This document shows, in pieces, positions 26,196 to 35,383 of a stretch of 64,000 bases of DNA; position 1 is the first letter of the stretch, and every line of letters begins with the position of its first letter. The translations under genes were made by a program, and so were the position numbers. The notes under the pieces are model-generated. The model did no database searches. It saw only the letters and a list, made by a program, of their open reading frames with translations, and was not told the origin of the DNA. The DNA is from Vibrio zhanjiangensis (GTDB lineage Bacteria > Pseudomonadota > Gammaproteobacteria > Enterobacterales > Vibrionaceae), in NCBI RefSeq assembly GCF_030161235.1, contig NZ_BSPW01000084.1:1-64000 (forward strand). Direction: 5' to 3'.

Positions 26196-27281
26196 ATGAA
26201 AATGTTAGCAAAAGGCACTAAGCGGTATGTTCCTCTTTATAGCGGTTTATCTTCTAAGATGCTTCTGGTTGCTATTATGGGGATGTCGTTTATGCAAACT
26301 TCTGCGGCCAGTAACCAAAGTCCTATGCTGTCGGAGCAAGAGGTTATGGGTATCTCAGATGAAAAAGCACAGAATGTGACGCCACAGCAAAGAGTTACTC
26401 GACTGTCTTATCAAGCACAGGATATCAAGCAACCTCAAGAAAAACGCATTGAGGCGCTTCATGAGCTGGCCAATTATCCCAGTCAAAATGCACTTGTGGC
26501 TGTCGTGCGTAGTTTACAAGACAATAACACCAATATTCGAGAAGCGGCCATTGTCGGTGCCGCTCCTTACTCTATTGAACATCGTTGGCGTATTATTGAG
26601 CCGCTACTAAATGACAGTGAGGCTAAGGTACGAATTGCTGCCGCAACTAACTTAGTACGGGATTATTCAAATCTAGGTCCCAAGCAGCAAGAGATTTTGC
26701 AAAAGCCGGTAGCTGAACTGATCACTTACCTACAATCCGAGCAAGATCAGAGTTCTCAGTTACTGCTTGCAGATGTTTATCGCTGGCATCGTGACTGGAG
26801 TCAAGCGGATAGAATCTATCAAACTTTAATCCAAAAGCAGCCGAATACTCCAGAGGTTTGGTTGAGTTTAGCTGATAACTATCGCGGTCAAGGGCAAAAC
26901 ACCAAAGCAATCCAAACTTTGAATAAAGCGATCATATTCAATCCTGACAACGCTGCTCTGCATTATTCCAAATCGCTTGCATTAGTAAGACTTGATGATA
27001 AGAGAAGGGCCGCCGAAGAAATGGAGCAGGCAGCAAAGATGGCGGAGGATAATAGTTATTATTGGTATTTAAATGGAGTGTTACAGGAAGAATATGATTT
27101 GGACCAGTCTGTGCAGTCGTTCGAACATGCATATTTGATTTCTGGCGCACCAGAGCAGCTTTATGCAGTATGTGATATCTATATCCGTTATAACAATCCT
27201 AAAACGGATCAGTGCTTAAGTGAATTAGCAAAGCTAGCGCCTCAATCTGTCATTGATGGATTAAAAAGTGCCACTAAGTAG
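26196..27281 (+). CDS. Exported HEAT/TPR protein, heme-less paralogue of the octaheme cytochrome tail
   Basis: With ATG 26196 (preceded by AAGGTGGGG) the product has 361 residues and a hydrophobic leader (about 18-40). HEAT-like repeats and TPR units follow (WLSLADNYRGQGQNTKAIQT; YYWYLNGVLQEEYDLDQSVQ). Residues from about 110 on align throughout with the C-terminal third of the 12622 cytochrome: both have a RWRII/QILEPLL block, a VR-A-LVR-YS block, a YYWY/YWYV block and end in LSKLAPP/LAKLAPQ. No CxxCH is present. It is probably co-transcribed with the maturase and may be a periplasmic scaffold. Confidence 0.82.
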   Translation: MKMLAKGTKRYVPLYSGLSSKMLLVAIMGMSFMQTSAASNQSPMLSEQEVMGISDEKAQNVTPQQRVTRLSYQAQDIKQPQEKRIEALHELANYPSQNALVAVVRSLQDNNTNIREAAIVGAAPYSIEHRWRIIEPLLNDSEAKVRIAAATNLVRDYSNLGPKQQEILQKPVAELITYLQSEQDQSSQLLLADVYRWHRDWSQADRIYQTLIQKQPNTPEVWLSLADNYRGQGQNTKAIQTLNKAIIFNPDNAALHYSKSLALVRLDDKRRAAEEMEQAAKMAEDNSYYWYLNGVLQEEYDLDQSVQSFEHAYLISGAPEQLYAVCDIYIRYNNPKTDQCLSELAKLAPQSVIDGLKSATK

Positions 27282-27455
27282 TGTAGTTAGACGATCTCAT
27301 CGGTGATTCGCTTACGGTTGTTTACTTATATCCTATAGTGCTTATTTACTAATGTATTGAATGAGTTATGGCATTGTAATACCTAAATCACGTTCGTCAA
27401 AATCTGAGAGATGGCTATACTAAAATCACTAGTTGATTGAATAGGGTAACTAAGG

Positions 27456-28274
27456 ATGGTAGTTCAACGTATAGCAGCAATGTTTTCTCGGGTTATGATG
27501 GGCACATGTCTTGTGGCTGTGTTTCCTTCATACGCATTAGACTTTTCAACCTTTAACTTTCCACCTTTCTCGCAGCAAGATCAGAGTGGGGAGGTCTCCG
27601 GTCCTTTTGTTGGAATTATTAAAGATATATGTAAGGAAATGAATGAACCTTGCACTTTTGAAATGGTACCGAATCGTCGTCTCAAAATGAAGGTTGCAAA
27701 TGGTGAAGTCACCGGTGGCTTTCCTTATGGGTGGAATGCTGAGCGAGCAAAAACGTTGTACTTTTCAGTACCATTTATGCTGACAGAGTATGGTGTGTTC
27801 GTGTCTAACAAGAACCAAACACAGATATCAGGTTTGTCAGATATGCAGGGATTTCATGTTGGCGTATTCGGTCCATCAAATACGTCGAAGTCTCTTGATA
27901 AGCTGCAAGCAAAGATGGAACAGGATGGTCTAAAGCCGATAACAATCAAACTGCAAACCGATCCTAAAGGACAATTGGTTAAAATGGTCAACCATGGTCG
28001 AATCGATGCAATCTACAACAATAAGGCGGTGACTATGTATCGAGCGAAAGAGTTGAACGAAGACATTCGCTATGCATGGAAAGACAAAGAGCTGTTGTAT
28101 TTTGTTGCATTTCCAAAAGAAAAAACAGACATCAACTTAGTTAAGCGCTTTAATCAAGCTGCGCTAAAACTTTTCTCTCAGTCAGGGTATTTAGATGGTT
28201 TGCTCACACCATGGAGTATTTTGCCACCGCCATTAACCGACGATGTGCTCGATAAATACGATATTGCACGGTAA
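27456..28274 (+). CDS. Stand-alone periplasmic solute-binding protein (SBP family 3)
   Basis: The 272-residue protein has a signal peptide ending in FPSYALDF. The body follows the amino-acid-type binding protein fold: FVGIIKDICKEMNEP, the NRRLKMKVANGEVTGGF lobe switch, and the later DPKGQLVKMVNHGRIDAIYNN. No permease or ATPase gene is adjacent, as is common for this family in Vibrio, where such proteins may act in sensing. The ligand is unknown. Confidence 0.8.
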   Translation: MVVQRIAAMFSRVMMGTCLVAVFPSYALDFSTFNFPPFSQQDQSGEVSGPFVGIIKDICKEMNEPCTFEMVPNRRLKMKVANGEVTGGFPYGWNAERAKTLYFSVPFMLTEYGVFVSNKNQTQISGLSDMQGFHVGVFGPSNTSKSLDKLQAKMEQDGLKPITIKLQTDPKGQLVKMVNHGRIDAIYNNKAVTMYRAKELNEDIRYAWKDKELLYFVAFPKEKTDINLVKRFNQAALKLFSQSGYLDGLLTPWSILPPPLTDDVLDKYDIAR

Positions 28275-28286
28275 TGCCAAATTTGT

Positions 28287-28305
28287 TCAGGGGCGACGCC
28301 CCTGA
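28287..28305 (+). other. Hairpin after the solute-binding protein gene
   Basis: TCAGGGG-cgacg-CCCCTGA, a 7-bp G/C-rich stem 13 bases past the stop, with no T-run. It may be a weak terminator or 3'-end stabiliser. The rest of 28306-28558 shows no gene. Confidence 0.4.
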
Positions 28306-28558
28306 CATGTACTAGCACCGTTGAATAAAGTTAAAAACTATAGATGATCATCAATAAAGCGCGCTTCACTGGATAAATGGTAGACTCGGAAGATGAGTAC
28401 CATCATATACATCCTAAACTCCTATCTATCCATTGAATTGTATTAACTTTTAGTCGTTGACTAACTTAGAGTGAGCACTTAGTATATTAGTAAATGCTTA
28501 TTTAGTGGAAGGCAAAATTCTGTAGAGCGACACAGGGTGGCAAACAAAGGTGTAATAC

Positions 28559-28981
28559 ATGACGAATGACATACCATGGCTTTCCTTAATTGGTGGTGGC
28601 TTACTAGGTTTATCGGCTGCGTTTTTGCTCTTGGTTAGTGGAAAAGTGGCAGGGATTAGTGGGATTATTAACGGTTTGTTGTCCCCGACCAAAGGGGACA
28701 TCATTTGGCGAGTTCTATTTTTGTCAGGCCTTGTAATAGGAGGTCTGGTTGGCTTAATCACTATGGGGATTCAAGCACCTGACACCAATAGTATTCCCAT
28801 TTATATACTTGTTTTGGGGGGATTTCTGGTTGGTTTTGGGACCCGATTGGCGAATGGCTGCACAAGTGGGCATGGAATATGTGGAATTGGGCGTTTATCG
28901 CTTCGCTCCTTGCTCGCAACCGGTACATTTATTTTGGTTGCCATCATAACAGTGTGGCTGACTATAGAGATAAAGTTATGA
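28559..28981 (+). CDS. YeeE/YedE family half-transporter, first subunit
   Basis: The 140-residue protein has four hydrophobic segments and the conserved Cys-containing motif NGCTSGHGICG of the YeeE/YedE (TsuA/PmpA-like) family, which moves thiosulfate or related sulfur compounds across the inner membrane. It is paired with a second half encoded with an ATGA overlap. Start is ATG 28559 after AAAGGTG. Confidence 0.88.
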   Translation: MTNDIPWLSLIGGGLLGLSAAFLLLVSGKVAGISGIINGLLSPTKGDIIWRVLFLSGLVIGGLVGLITMGIQAPDTNSIPIYILVLGGFLVGFGTRLANGCTSGHGICGIGRLSLRSLLATGTFILVAIITVWLTIEIKL

Positions 28982-29403
28982 CGCAAGCATGGGTTAAAAT
29001 GTCTATCTTCATTAGTGGGTTATTGTTTGGGTTGGGGATGACGCTTTCAGGTATGATTGACCCTGATAAGGTTATTGGTTTTCTGAACATTACAGGGCAA
29101 TGGGACCCCAGTTTGGCGTTTGTATTAGGTGGGGCGTTAGCAGTGTACACACCTGCTTATCATCTTTGGCTAAAACACAAAACACATGCTTGGTCAGGGG
29201 CGACGTATTGCTTTACACCCAACAAGACCATAGACACTCGTCTAATAGTTGGCGCGGGAATATTTGGCGTCGGTTGGGGACTGGTGGGAATCTGTCCAGG
29301 ACCTGCTGTGGCAAGCTTAGGTTTTGGTAATCTAGATATCGCTATATTTATTGTTGCAATGATAATCGGCTCTTTGCTGGCTAAACGCTTAACGCGAGGT
29401 TAA
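28978..29403 (+). CDS. YeeE/YedE family half-transporter, second subunit
   Basis: The 141-residue protein is read from ATG 28978, which overlaps the previous stop by 4 bases. Four hydrophobic segments and the GWGLVGICPGPAVASLG motif are the counterpart of the Cys motif in the first subunit. Together they make the split two-gene form of the transporter. A link to the sulfatase island through sulfur handling is possible but not shown. Confidence 0.88.
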   Translation: MTQAWVKMSIFISGLLFGLGMTLSGMIDPDKVIGFLNITGQWDPSLAFVLGGALAVYTPAYHLWLKHKTHAWSGATYCFTPNKTIDTRLIVGAGIFGVGWGLVGICPGPAVASLGFGNLDIAIFIVAMIIGSLLAKRLTRG

Positions 29404-29409
29404 GCTCGT

Positions 29410-30306
29410 TCAATTAAGCGATGTTTTCAAGGGGCAGTGATCACTTAAATGGTAGTTAAGAACCTGTTCGCTGGGAAATGCCACTTGTTTTGGTGGGCTG
29501 AAGGAAAGATCGTCACTAACGATTATATGGTCGATCAAAGAGCGGAATTGATGAAGTCGTTTCGGTTGATGCCTAGAACGCACCTTGCAACTCGCTTGTG
29601 TAGAACGTGTAGCTAGCTTGGCAGAAGAAAATTGGGCAATGTCTCGCCATAGCCAGTCGCCTTGGTAGCCAAGGTTATGGTTAAAATCACCCAAAACCAT
29701 ATATTGCTGCTTGGCTTTTTCGCGTTCTAGAATCCATTGGTTGAGCACTTTTCCCTGAGATTTCAGAACTTGGCAATCTTTGCTGCTGTTGTATGCTCCG
29801 CTGCAACGTGCTTTAAGATGTACCGACAATACATGTATAGGCGATCTTTGATTGACCGTGATGATAGCATAAGCGGCAAATCTAAGTTTACTGTTTTCTC
29901 GTGGATCAAGCCTGAGATCCGTCTGATTTTTATAGTGAATTCCCTTGCGTACCGCAAAGCCAGTATATTGGTTTATATCATTAAATTGTTGTTTCTGATA
30001 CTTGGTATTTGCACGTTCAGATAGGTAAATATCATAGTCTTTGCCGACCACTTTACCAATCGCCTCCAAGTCATTAACTTCTTGAAAGGCCAGAACATCT
30101 GTACCTATGGTGGCAAAATGTTTGGCAAGTGCATCAAAGTCGGCTTGTTTGCGTTTTGACTGAACAAACTGCTCTGATGGTTTAGTGGTTAACCACTCTA
30201 TATTCCAAGTTGTCACTGCAAGAGGAGCGGCGGCAATCGCGCTCGATACGAAAAAGAGAATCAATGCAAAGGTATAGTTCTGCCAATTAGGGCGGCTTAT
30301 AGTCAT
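29410..30306 (-). CDS. Secreted endonuclease/exonuclease/phosphatase family protein
   Basis: The 298-residue protein has a signal peptide (about 1-25, ending AIAAA). EEP-family catalytic motifs are present: TWNIEW (Asn/metal), LAFQEVND (metal Glu), SVHLKA, GDFNHNLG (D-x-N) and the C-terminal LSDHCPL (His general base). It is likely a periplasmic or extracellular Mg-dependent nuclease or phosphodiesterase. Two cysteines flanking a short loop (ARCSGAYNSSKDCQ) may form a disulfide, in keeping with export. Confidence 0.88.
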   Translation of the reverse strand: MTISRPNWQNYTFALILFFVSSAIAAAPLAVTTWNIEWLTTKPSEQFVQSKRKQADFDALAKHFATIGTDVLAFQEVNDLEAIGKVVGKDYDIYLSERANTKYQKQQFNDINQYTGFAVRKGIHYKNQTDLRLDPRENSKLRFAAYAIITVNQRSPIHVLSVHLKARCSGAYNSSKDCQVLKSQGKVLNQWILEREKAKQQYMVLGDFNHNLGYQGDWLWRDIAQFSSAKLATRSTQASCKVRSRHQPKRLHQFRSLIDHIIVSDDLSFSPPKQVAFPSEQVLNYHLSDHCPLKTSLN

Positions 30307-30459
30307 ACAAAAATAGATTCATCACGCCAAAACAGCATAGTTTATATGAAATCACACCTGATTCAGTGATAAACGCTTCAAACTCAGATCATGATTTTTC
30401 ACTAACTTGCGATCTCAGCCAGAAAGATCGGTGTGTTGTTCACCAAGCGCAGAAGTTTG

Positions 30460-30473
30460 TTGATCGACGTCAA
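30460..30473. promoter_or_regulatory. Candidate FNR site upstream of nrdD
   Basis: TTGAT-CGAC-GTCAA matches the FNR consensus TTGAT-N4-ATCAA with one mismatch. It lies about 120 bases before the nrdD start, and nrdD is FNR-activated in E. coli. A separate perfect dyad CACCACA-ACA-TGTGGTG is at 30503-30519. Confidence 0.45.
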
Positions 30474-30591
30474 TACATGCATTTACCAAGTCTCGTTAAA
30501 TTCACCACAACATGTGGTGCTGTTGATGTTAAATGTTCCTTTATATTGTGAATTTAACGATCTTCTAGTGGGCCGAAATTAAGGAGAAACG

Positions 30592-32712
30592 GTGAAGCCA
30601 ATTGTAATCAAACGTGATGGTTCCAAGGTGCCATTTTGTCGCGGGCGTATTCAATCAGCCATTGAAGCTGCGGATGAGAGTAGCAGTAAAGAGGTGGCGG
30701 TTTACGCACTGAATGTTGCGCTAGCGGTAGAAACGCAATTGAATGAACATCAGCACGTTAATATTGCAGAGATTCAGACTCAAGTTGAAAATACATTGAT
30801 GCAGGGGCCCTATCCAGCCCTTGCTCGAGCCTATATTGAATATCGCCATGATCGTGATGTTGCGAGAGAAAAACAAAGTGTTCTGACACGAGAAATCGAG
30901 GGTTTAATTGCCGAGAGTAACGTTGATTTGATCAACGAAAATGCCAATAAGGATGGCAAAGTTATTCCTACGCAGAGAGATTTGCTGGCGGGAATCATGG
31001 CGAAGCATTATGCCAAAACTCGCATTCTCCCACGTGATATCGTTACCGCACATGAACTCGGCGATATTCACTATCATGATCTGGATTACGCTCCATTTTT
31101 CCCCATGTTTAACTGTATGCTGATTGATTTAAAAGGCATGCTGACTCACGGTTTCAAAATGGGTAATGCTGAAATTGACACCCCTAAGTCAATTTCCACA
31201 GCCACTGCGGTCACAGCACAAATTATTGCTCAAGTTGCGAGCCATATTTACGGTGGTACGACAGTAAATCGTATTGATGAAGTGCTTGCACCCTATGTTA
31301 TGGCAAGTTACCACAAGCATCTTGTGGTGGCAAAAGAATGGGGAATAGAAGATGCACAACGCTTTGCAAAAAATCGTACAGAAAAAGAATGTTTTGATTC
31401 ATTCCAATCTTTGGAGTATGAAGTAAACACTTTGCATACCGCCAATGGACAAACGCCTTTTGTCACCTTTGGCTTTGGTTTAGGTACTTGCTGGGCATCT
31501 TGTATGATTCAGCAAGCCATATTAAAAAATCGCTTGGCAGGTCTTGGAAAAAACCGCAAGACGGCGGTGTTCCCTAAGCTAGTATTTACCATCAAACAAG
31601 GGCTAAACCGTAGTCACAACGATCCCAATTATCACATCAAGCAACTCGCGTTAGAGTGTGCGTCAAAGCGTATGTATCCAGATATTCTTAACTACGATCA
31701 AGTAGTGAAAGTGACAGGGTCATTTAAAACCCCGATGGGTTGTCGCAGTTTTCTTAATGAGTATCAAGAAAACGGAGAGCTTATCCATGATGGACGTAAC
31801 AATTTGGGGGTTGTGAGTCTGAATCTTCCGCGAATTGCCCTACAAGCTAAGCAAAATGAAGAGACTTTTTATACTTTGCTCGATGATAAGTTGCTCGTTG
31901 CGCGCAAAGCATTAGAAACACGCATTGCTCGGTTAGAAAATGTTAAAGCTCGTGTTGCGCCGATTTTATACATGGAAGGGGCATGTGGAATGAGGCTCGG
32001 TGGTGATGAACCTATCGCAAACATATTTAAACATGGTCGTGCGTCTATTTCGCTTGGCTATATCGGCCTTCATGAGACGATTAACGCCTTATATGGAACC
32101 GCGGCGCACCTTTTTGACAGTCCTAGCCTGCAAGCGAAAGCAATCAAGATAGTGAAATATCTTAAACGGGCGGTTAACCAGTGGACTCAAGAATCAGGCT
32201 ACGGATACAGCTTGTATGCCACACCAAGTGAAAACTTGTGTCATCGTTTCTGCCGTATTGATGCCAAAGAATTCGGCGTAATCAAAGGCGTGACGGACAA
32301 AGGCTATTACACCAATAGTTTTCATCTTGATGTGGAAAAGAAGGTTAACCCTTACGATAAAATTGACTTTGAAATGGCGTACCCTGAAATTTCAAGTGGT
32401 GGCTTTATTTGTTATGGCGAATTTCCCAATATGGAATCGAACATTGAAGCGCTTGAAAATGTTTGGGATTACAGTTACTCACGAGTACCTTACTATGGCA
32501 CCAATACACCGATTGATGAATGCTATGAATGCGGCTATCGCGGGGAATTTGATTGCACAAGTAAGGGGTTTTGCTGTCCAAACTGTGGCAATCACGATTC
32601 CTCCACAGTGTCTGTAACCAGGCGAGTATGTGGTTATTTAGGCAGCCCGGATGCAAGACCTTTTAATGTAGGCAAGCAACAAGAGGTCATTCGCCGCGTG
32701 AAACACCTCTAA
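30592..32712 (+). CDS. nrdD: Anaerobic ribonucleoside-triphosphate reductase
   Basis: The 706-residue glycyl-radical enzyme reduces ribonucleotides to deoxyribonucleotides without oxygen. It has an N-terminal ATP-cone (IKRDGSKVPF onward) and a catalytic barrel including TPFVTFGFGLGTCWASCM. The C-terminal zinc motif is CYECGYRGEFDC then CCPNCG, and the glycyl-radical loop is RRVCGYLG, with G681 as the radical site by count. Start is GTG 30592 with AAGGAG upstream. nrdG follows after 3 bases. Confidence 0.97.
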   Translation: MKPIVIKRDGSKVPFCRGRIQSAIEAADESSSKEVAVYALNVALAVETQLNEHQHVNIAEIQTQVENTLMQGPYPALARAYIEYRHDRDVAREKQSVLTREIEGLIAESNVDLINENANKDGKVIPTQRDLLAGIMAKHYAKTRILPRDIVTAHELGDIHYHDLDYAPFFPMFNCMLIDLKGMLTHGFKMGNAEIDTPKSISTATAVTAQIIAQVASHIYGGTTVNRIDEVLAPYVMASYHKHLVVAKEWGIEDAQRFAKNRTEKECFDSFQSLEYEVNTLHTANGQTPFVTFGFGLGTCWASCMIQQAILKNRLAGLGKNRKTAVFPKLVFTIKQGLNRSHNDPNYHIKQLALECASKRMYPDILNYDQVVKVTGSFKTPMGCRSFLNEYQENGELIHDGRNNLGVVSLNLPRIALQAKQNEETFYTLLDDKLLVARKALETRIARLENVKARVAPILYMEGACGMRLGGDEPIANIFKHGRASISLGYIGLHETINALYGTAAHLFDSPSLQAKAIKIVKYLKRAVNQWTQESGYGYSLYATPSENLCHRFCRIDAKEFGVIKGVTDKGYYTNSFHLDVEKKVNPYDKIDFEMAYPEISSGGFICYGEFPNMESNIEALENVWDYSYSRVPYYGTNTPIDECYECGYRGEFDCTSKGFCCPNCGNHDSSTVSVTRRVCGYLGSPDARPFNVGKQQEVIRRVKHL

Positions 32713-32715
32713 GCC

Positions 32716-33234
32716 ATGAACTATCACGCCTATTACCCAGTGGATGTGGTTAACGGTGAGGGAACGCGCTGCACTTTGTTCGTTTCAGGCTGTGAGCATC
32801 AATGTCGAGGTTGCTATAACCAGTCAACTTGGCGCCCAGACTCTGGGCAGCCTTTTACTCAAGCACTTCAAGACACCATTATTGCTGATCTCAAAGACAG
32901 TCGAATTTACCGCCGAGGACTGTCTTTATCTGGCGGAGACCCTCTTCATCCCGTAAATCTTCTCGCCATCAATGAACTTATTCAAAGAGTAAAATCAGAA
33001 TGCCCTGATAAAGATATATGGCTTTGGACGGGCTACACTTTAGGCGATCTCAATGGTCAACAACGCGCTATTGCTCAGCAAGTCGATGTACTTATTGACG
33101 GTAAGTTTGAACAAGACAAAAAAGATCTTACCTTAAAATGGCGCGGCAGCTCAAACCAAATGATTTATTGGATGAAGGATCTTGTTTCTATTGTTGATGA
33201 AGAGACTTCCAAAATTGGTGCGCAGTCCAAATAA
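32716..33234 (+). CDS. nrdG: Anaerobic ribonucleotide reductase activating enzyme
   Basis: This 172-residue radical-SAM activase generates the glycyl radical on NrdD. The cluster motif is CEHQCRGC (CX3CX2C) followed by YNQSTW. SLSGGDPLHP and DIWLWTGYTL are family hallmarks. It is somewhat longer at the C-terminus than the 154-residue E. coli protein. Three bases separate it from nrdD, so the two are co-translated. Confidence 0.96.
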   Translation: MNYHAYYPVDVVNGEGTRCTLFVSGCEHQCRGCYNQSTWRPDSGQPFTQALQDTIIADLKDSRIYRRGLSLSGGDPLHPVNLLAINELIQRVKSECPDKDIWLWTGYTLGDLNGQQRAIAQQVDVLIDGKFEQDKKDLTLKWRGSSNQMIYWMKDLVSIVDEETSKIGAQSK

Positions 33235-33357
33235 GGGGATGCCACTTTAAAAAAATCACCCATCGGATTCATATCTATGGACTAATATATTGTTTTTTAT
33301 AAAAAATAATATATATTGGGCATACGTTTTTTATAGATACAAGCGCCTGAAATAAAA

Positions 33358-33705
33358 ATGAAAAAAATACTAATGCTATTAACTCTACTTACTCTTTCTT
33401 CAGTAACCTTAGGGTGTGCTAGCACAACGCTATCCAACGCAGGTAAGGAAGTAAAAATCTTAAAGCACCTATCTATATCTGAGCTAGACTCTTATGATGA
33501 AGTCGGTACAATTTCTTGTAACTTTGGTTTTAACTTTCGTTCTTCATCAGACAATATAAAACAATGTCGAGATGATCTACGCAATAAATCTGCACAGATA
33601 GGTGCAAGTATTTTAATAATTGATCATCAGCAGCTGGGGAATTCTAACGATTGTCCTAATTGTATAACAATGACAGGGACGGTATATAAGCTTCGTTCAC
33701 AGTAA
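33358..33705 (+). CDS. Small lipoprotein, DUF4156-like
   Basis: The 115-residue protein has a lipoprotein signal (lipobox VTLGC). The mature part has four cysteines in the pattern typical of DUF4156 (GTISCNFGF, KQCRDDLRNKSAQIGA, CPNC). The function of this family is unknown. A T-rich region precedes it. Confidence 0.75.
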   Translation: MKKILMLLTLLTLSSVTLGCASTTLSNAGKEVKILKHLSISELDSYDEVGTISCNFGFNFRSSSDNIKQCRDDLRNKSAQIGASILIIDHQQLGNSNDCPNCITMTGTVYKLRSQ

Positions 33706-33742
33706 AGATTTTCAGGATATATATTAACCAATAGTAAAGTAA

Positions 33743-33907
33743 TCCATATTCACAATAATACAATTTCTTCTGATATTAATAGAAGCCAGTGAAAAGGCGA
33801 AAAGTTTCCTTAGTCTTGAAGAAGGTTTTGAGACTGAAAACATTGAGTGGAACTCAATTCAACAATATGGATGGGAAAAGGCAGCAAAACACTATTTTAG
33901 GGAGTAG
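33743..33907 (+). pseudogene. Possible C-terminal gene remnant
   Basis: The frame from 33743 to a TAG at 33905 has no ATG, but from 33782 it reads like real protein (EASEKAKSFLSLEEGFETEN, then WEKAAKHYFRE). It looks like the tail of a lost gene. The remaining part of 33706-34048 contains no credible gene; the ORF starting at 33789 in another frame runs into the antisense of the next gene. Confidence 0.3.
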
Positions 33908-34048
33908 AATGTTAGGAACACATTCCTATTCTTGGCAGTGTGCCCAGCTAAACCTCAACTCCCAGACCTTGCTACATGCGAGGCCTTTTTATTATGTATC
34001 AATATCTACACTATTTATTGAAAATCTCTCAATCAAAGATTTGGCGGC

Positions 34049-35203
34049 TTACTGGCTGGCAAGTTTTCGCCAGATTTCTTCTATTGGGCCGGTTTTGTGG
34101 CTTTTCAGCCAATGGTGTGAAAAAAGTAGCTGACCGAGAATGATGGCGAGTGCAATCAGATAAACCCAGCTCAATGATAGCTTGGAGAACAAACCAGTTG
34201 CATGGAACAATAGTAAGCCAATCAATGACTGCATCAGGTAGTTGGTTAGAGGTAAGCGCCCTAATATACAAAAAGCATTGCCGAGTTTTGCCCTTTTTAA
34301 GTGTTCAGAAAAATAAGCGATAGCCGCCGCATACCCAAGTGCCATACCCGTGACCGATATCAGATATAAAAGCTCTAAGGCAATACTTCTCAATTCAGGC
34401 TTTATTGAAATCGCTGTGTATTGCATCATGGCTTTTAGTATTCCAGCAGGAAAAGCTACAATAATAGCGGCGATCATAAGCTGGACTTTCATGCGCTGTT
34501 TAGCATCGCTGGATGAGAAAAACTCAGTGCGTCCAAAGCAATAACCTAAAAGAAACATGGAGGTACTTTTGTACAAACGTCCGGTATTAAAGTTGCTCTC
34601 TATTGCAAAGATAAGCCTCTGAAAGTTAGCAGAAAACCACTCCCCTTGCTGATAGAGCGAATAGAGCTGACTTTTTTTAAAACCATGGGCGAGATCTATC
34701 GTGGGTGTCGAAATGCCATAATATTTGGCAATGTCCTGCGCCACAGGCAGCAATAGAAGGGTTGCTGATAGGATCAGTAGAGAGCGAGTGGACCAGTCAC
34801 GCACCAGCATCAGTAATACACCTAAGATGGCATAGTACCTCAGAATATCGCCCCACCAAATAAACAGCGCATGAATACAGCCGATTAGAAATAAAATGCT
34901 CTGTCTTTTGACGAAGTAATAAGGAAAGACCCGTTCGTTTCCTTTGTATCTGCTGTAAAGAATGTAGAATCCGAGCCCAAATAAGAGGGAATAAATGTAA
35001 TAGAATTTTCCGTGAACAAATAAACGGGTGAAAAAGAGCAGCGCTTGATCTAAAAATGTAACGTTAAGCCGCTCTATACGGACAGACATTGGGCTATCTA
35101 AAAATCCGCTATGCCATAAAATATTGGCCATTAATATGCCGACAAGAGCAAAGCCTCGCAGCATATCGATGGCATCGATTCTGCCGTCACGGTTATCCGT
35201 CAT
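34049..35203 (-). CDS. DUF418 (YeiB-like) integral membrane protein
   Basis: The 384-residue protein is read from ATG 35203, which has AAGGTGAGGG just upstream; an earlier in-frame ATG at 35242 lacks this. It begins with the family motif DAIDMLRGFALVGILMANI and ends in the conserved DUF418 block (GRLPLTNYLMQSLIGLLLF; GPIEEIWRKL). About nine to ten membrane helices are visible. These proteins are predicted acyltransferase-like or transporter-like membrane proteins of unsettled function. Confidence 0.88.
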   Translation of the reverse strand: MTDNRDGRIDAIDMLRGFALVGILMANILWHSGFLDSPMSVRIERLNVTFLDQALLFFTRLFVHGKFYYIYSLLFGLGFYILYSRYKGNERVFPYYFVKRQSILFLIGCIHALFIWWGDILRYYAILGVLLMLVRDWSTRSLLILSATLLLLPVAQDIAKYYGISTPTIDLAHGFKKSQLYSLYQQGEWFSANFQRLIFAIESNFNTGRLYKSTSMFLLGYCFGRTEFFSSSDAKQRMKVQLMIAAIIVAFPAGILKAMMQYTAISIKPELRSIALELLYLISVTGMALGYAAAIAYFSEHLKRAKLGNAFCILGRLPLTNYLMQSLIGLLLFHATGLFSKLSLSWVYLIALAIILGQLLFSHHWLKSHKTGPIEEIWRKLASQ

Positions 35204-35383
35204 TCCCTCACCTTTCAAGAATTTTCTTCTGAAGGTCATCATCCTTTGGAAGCGATACTTTCCTACATACTATCAGTAATATAGCTTTAATAGCTTGCAA
35301 TGAGTGAGAGTCGTTATTTTTGCACAAATTGTAAACGACTTGATACTAATAATGAGGTGAATATCAAAGGCCAATTTATTAAC

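Noticed and set aside
33900..34030. Possible integron attC site beside the remnant gene
   Set aside because: No conserved attC core sites (RYYYAAC / GTTRRRY pair) or long imperfect hairpin could be found.
33789..34133. 114-codon plus-strand frame
   Set aside because: Its second half is antisense to the DUF418 gene and its first half overlaps the remnant frame; unlikely to be translated.
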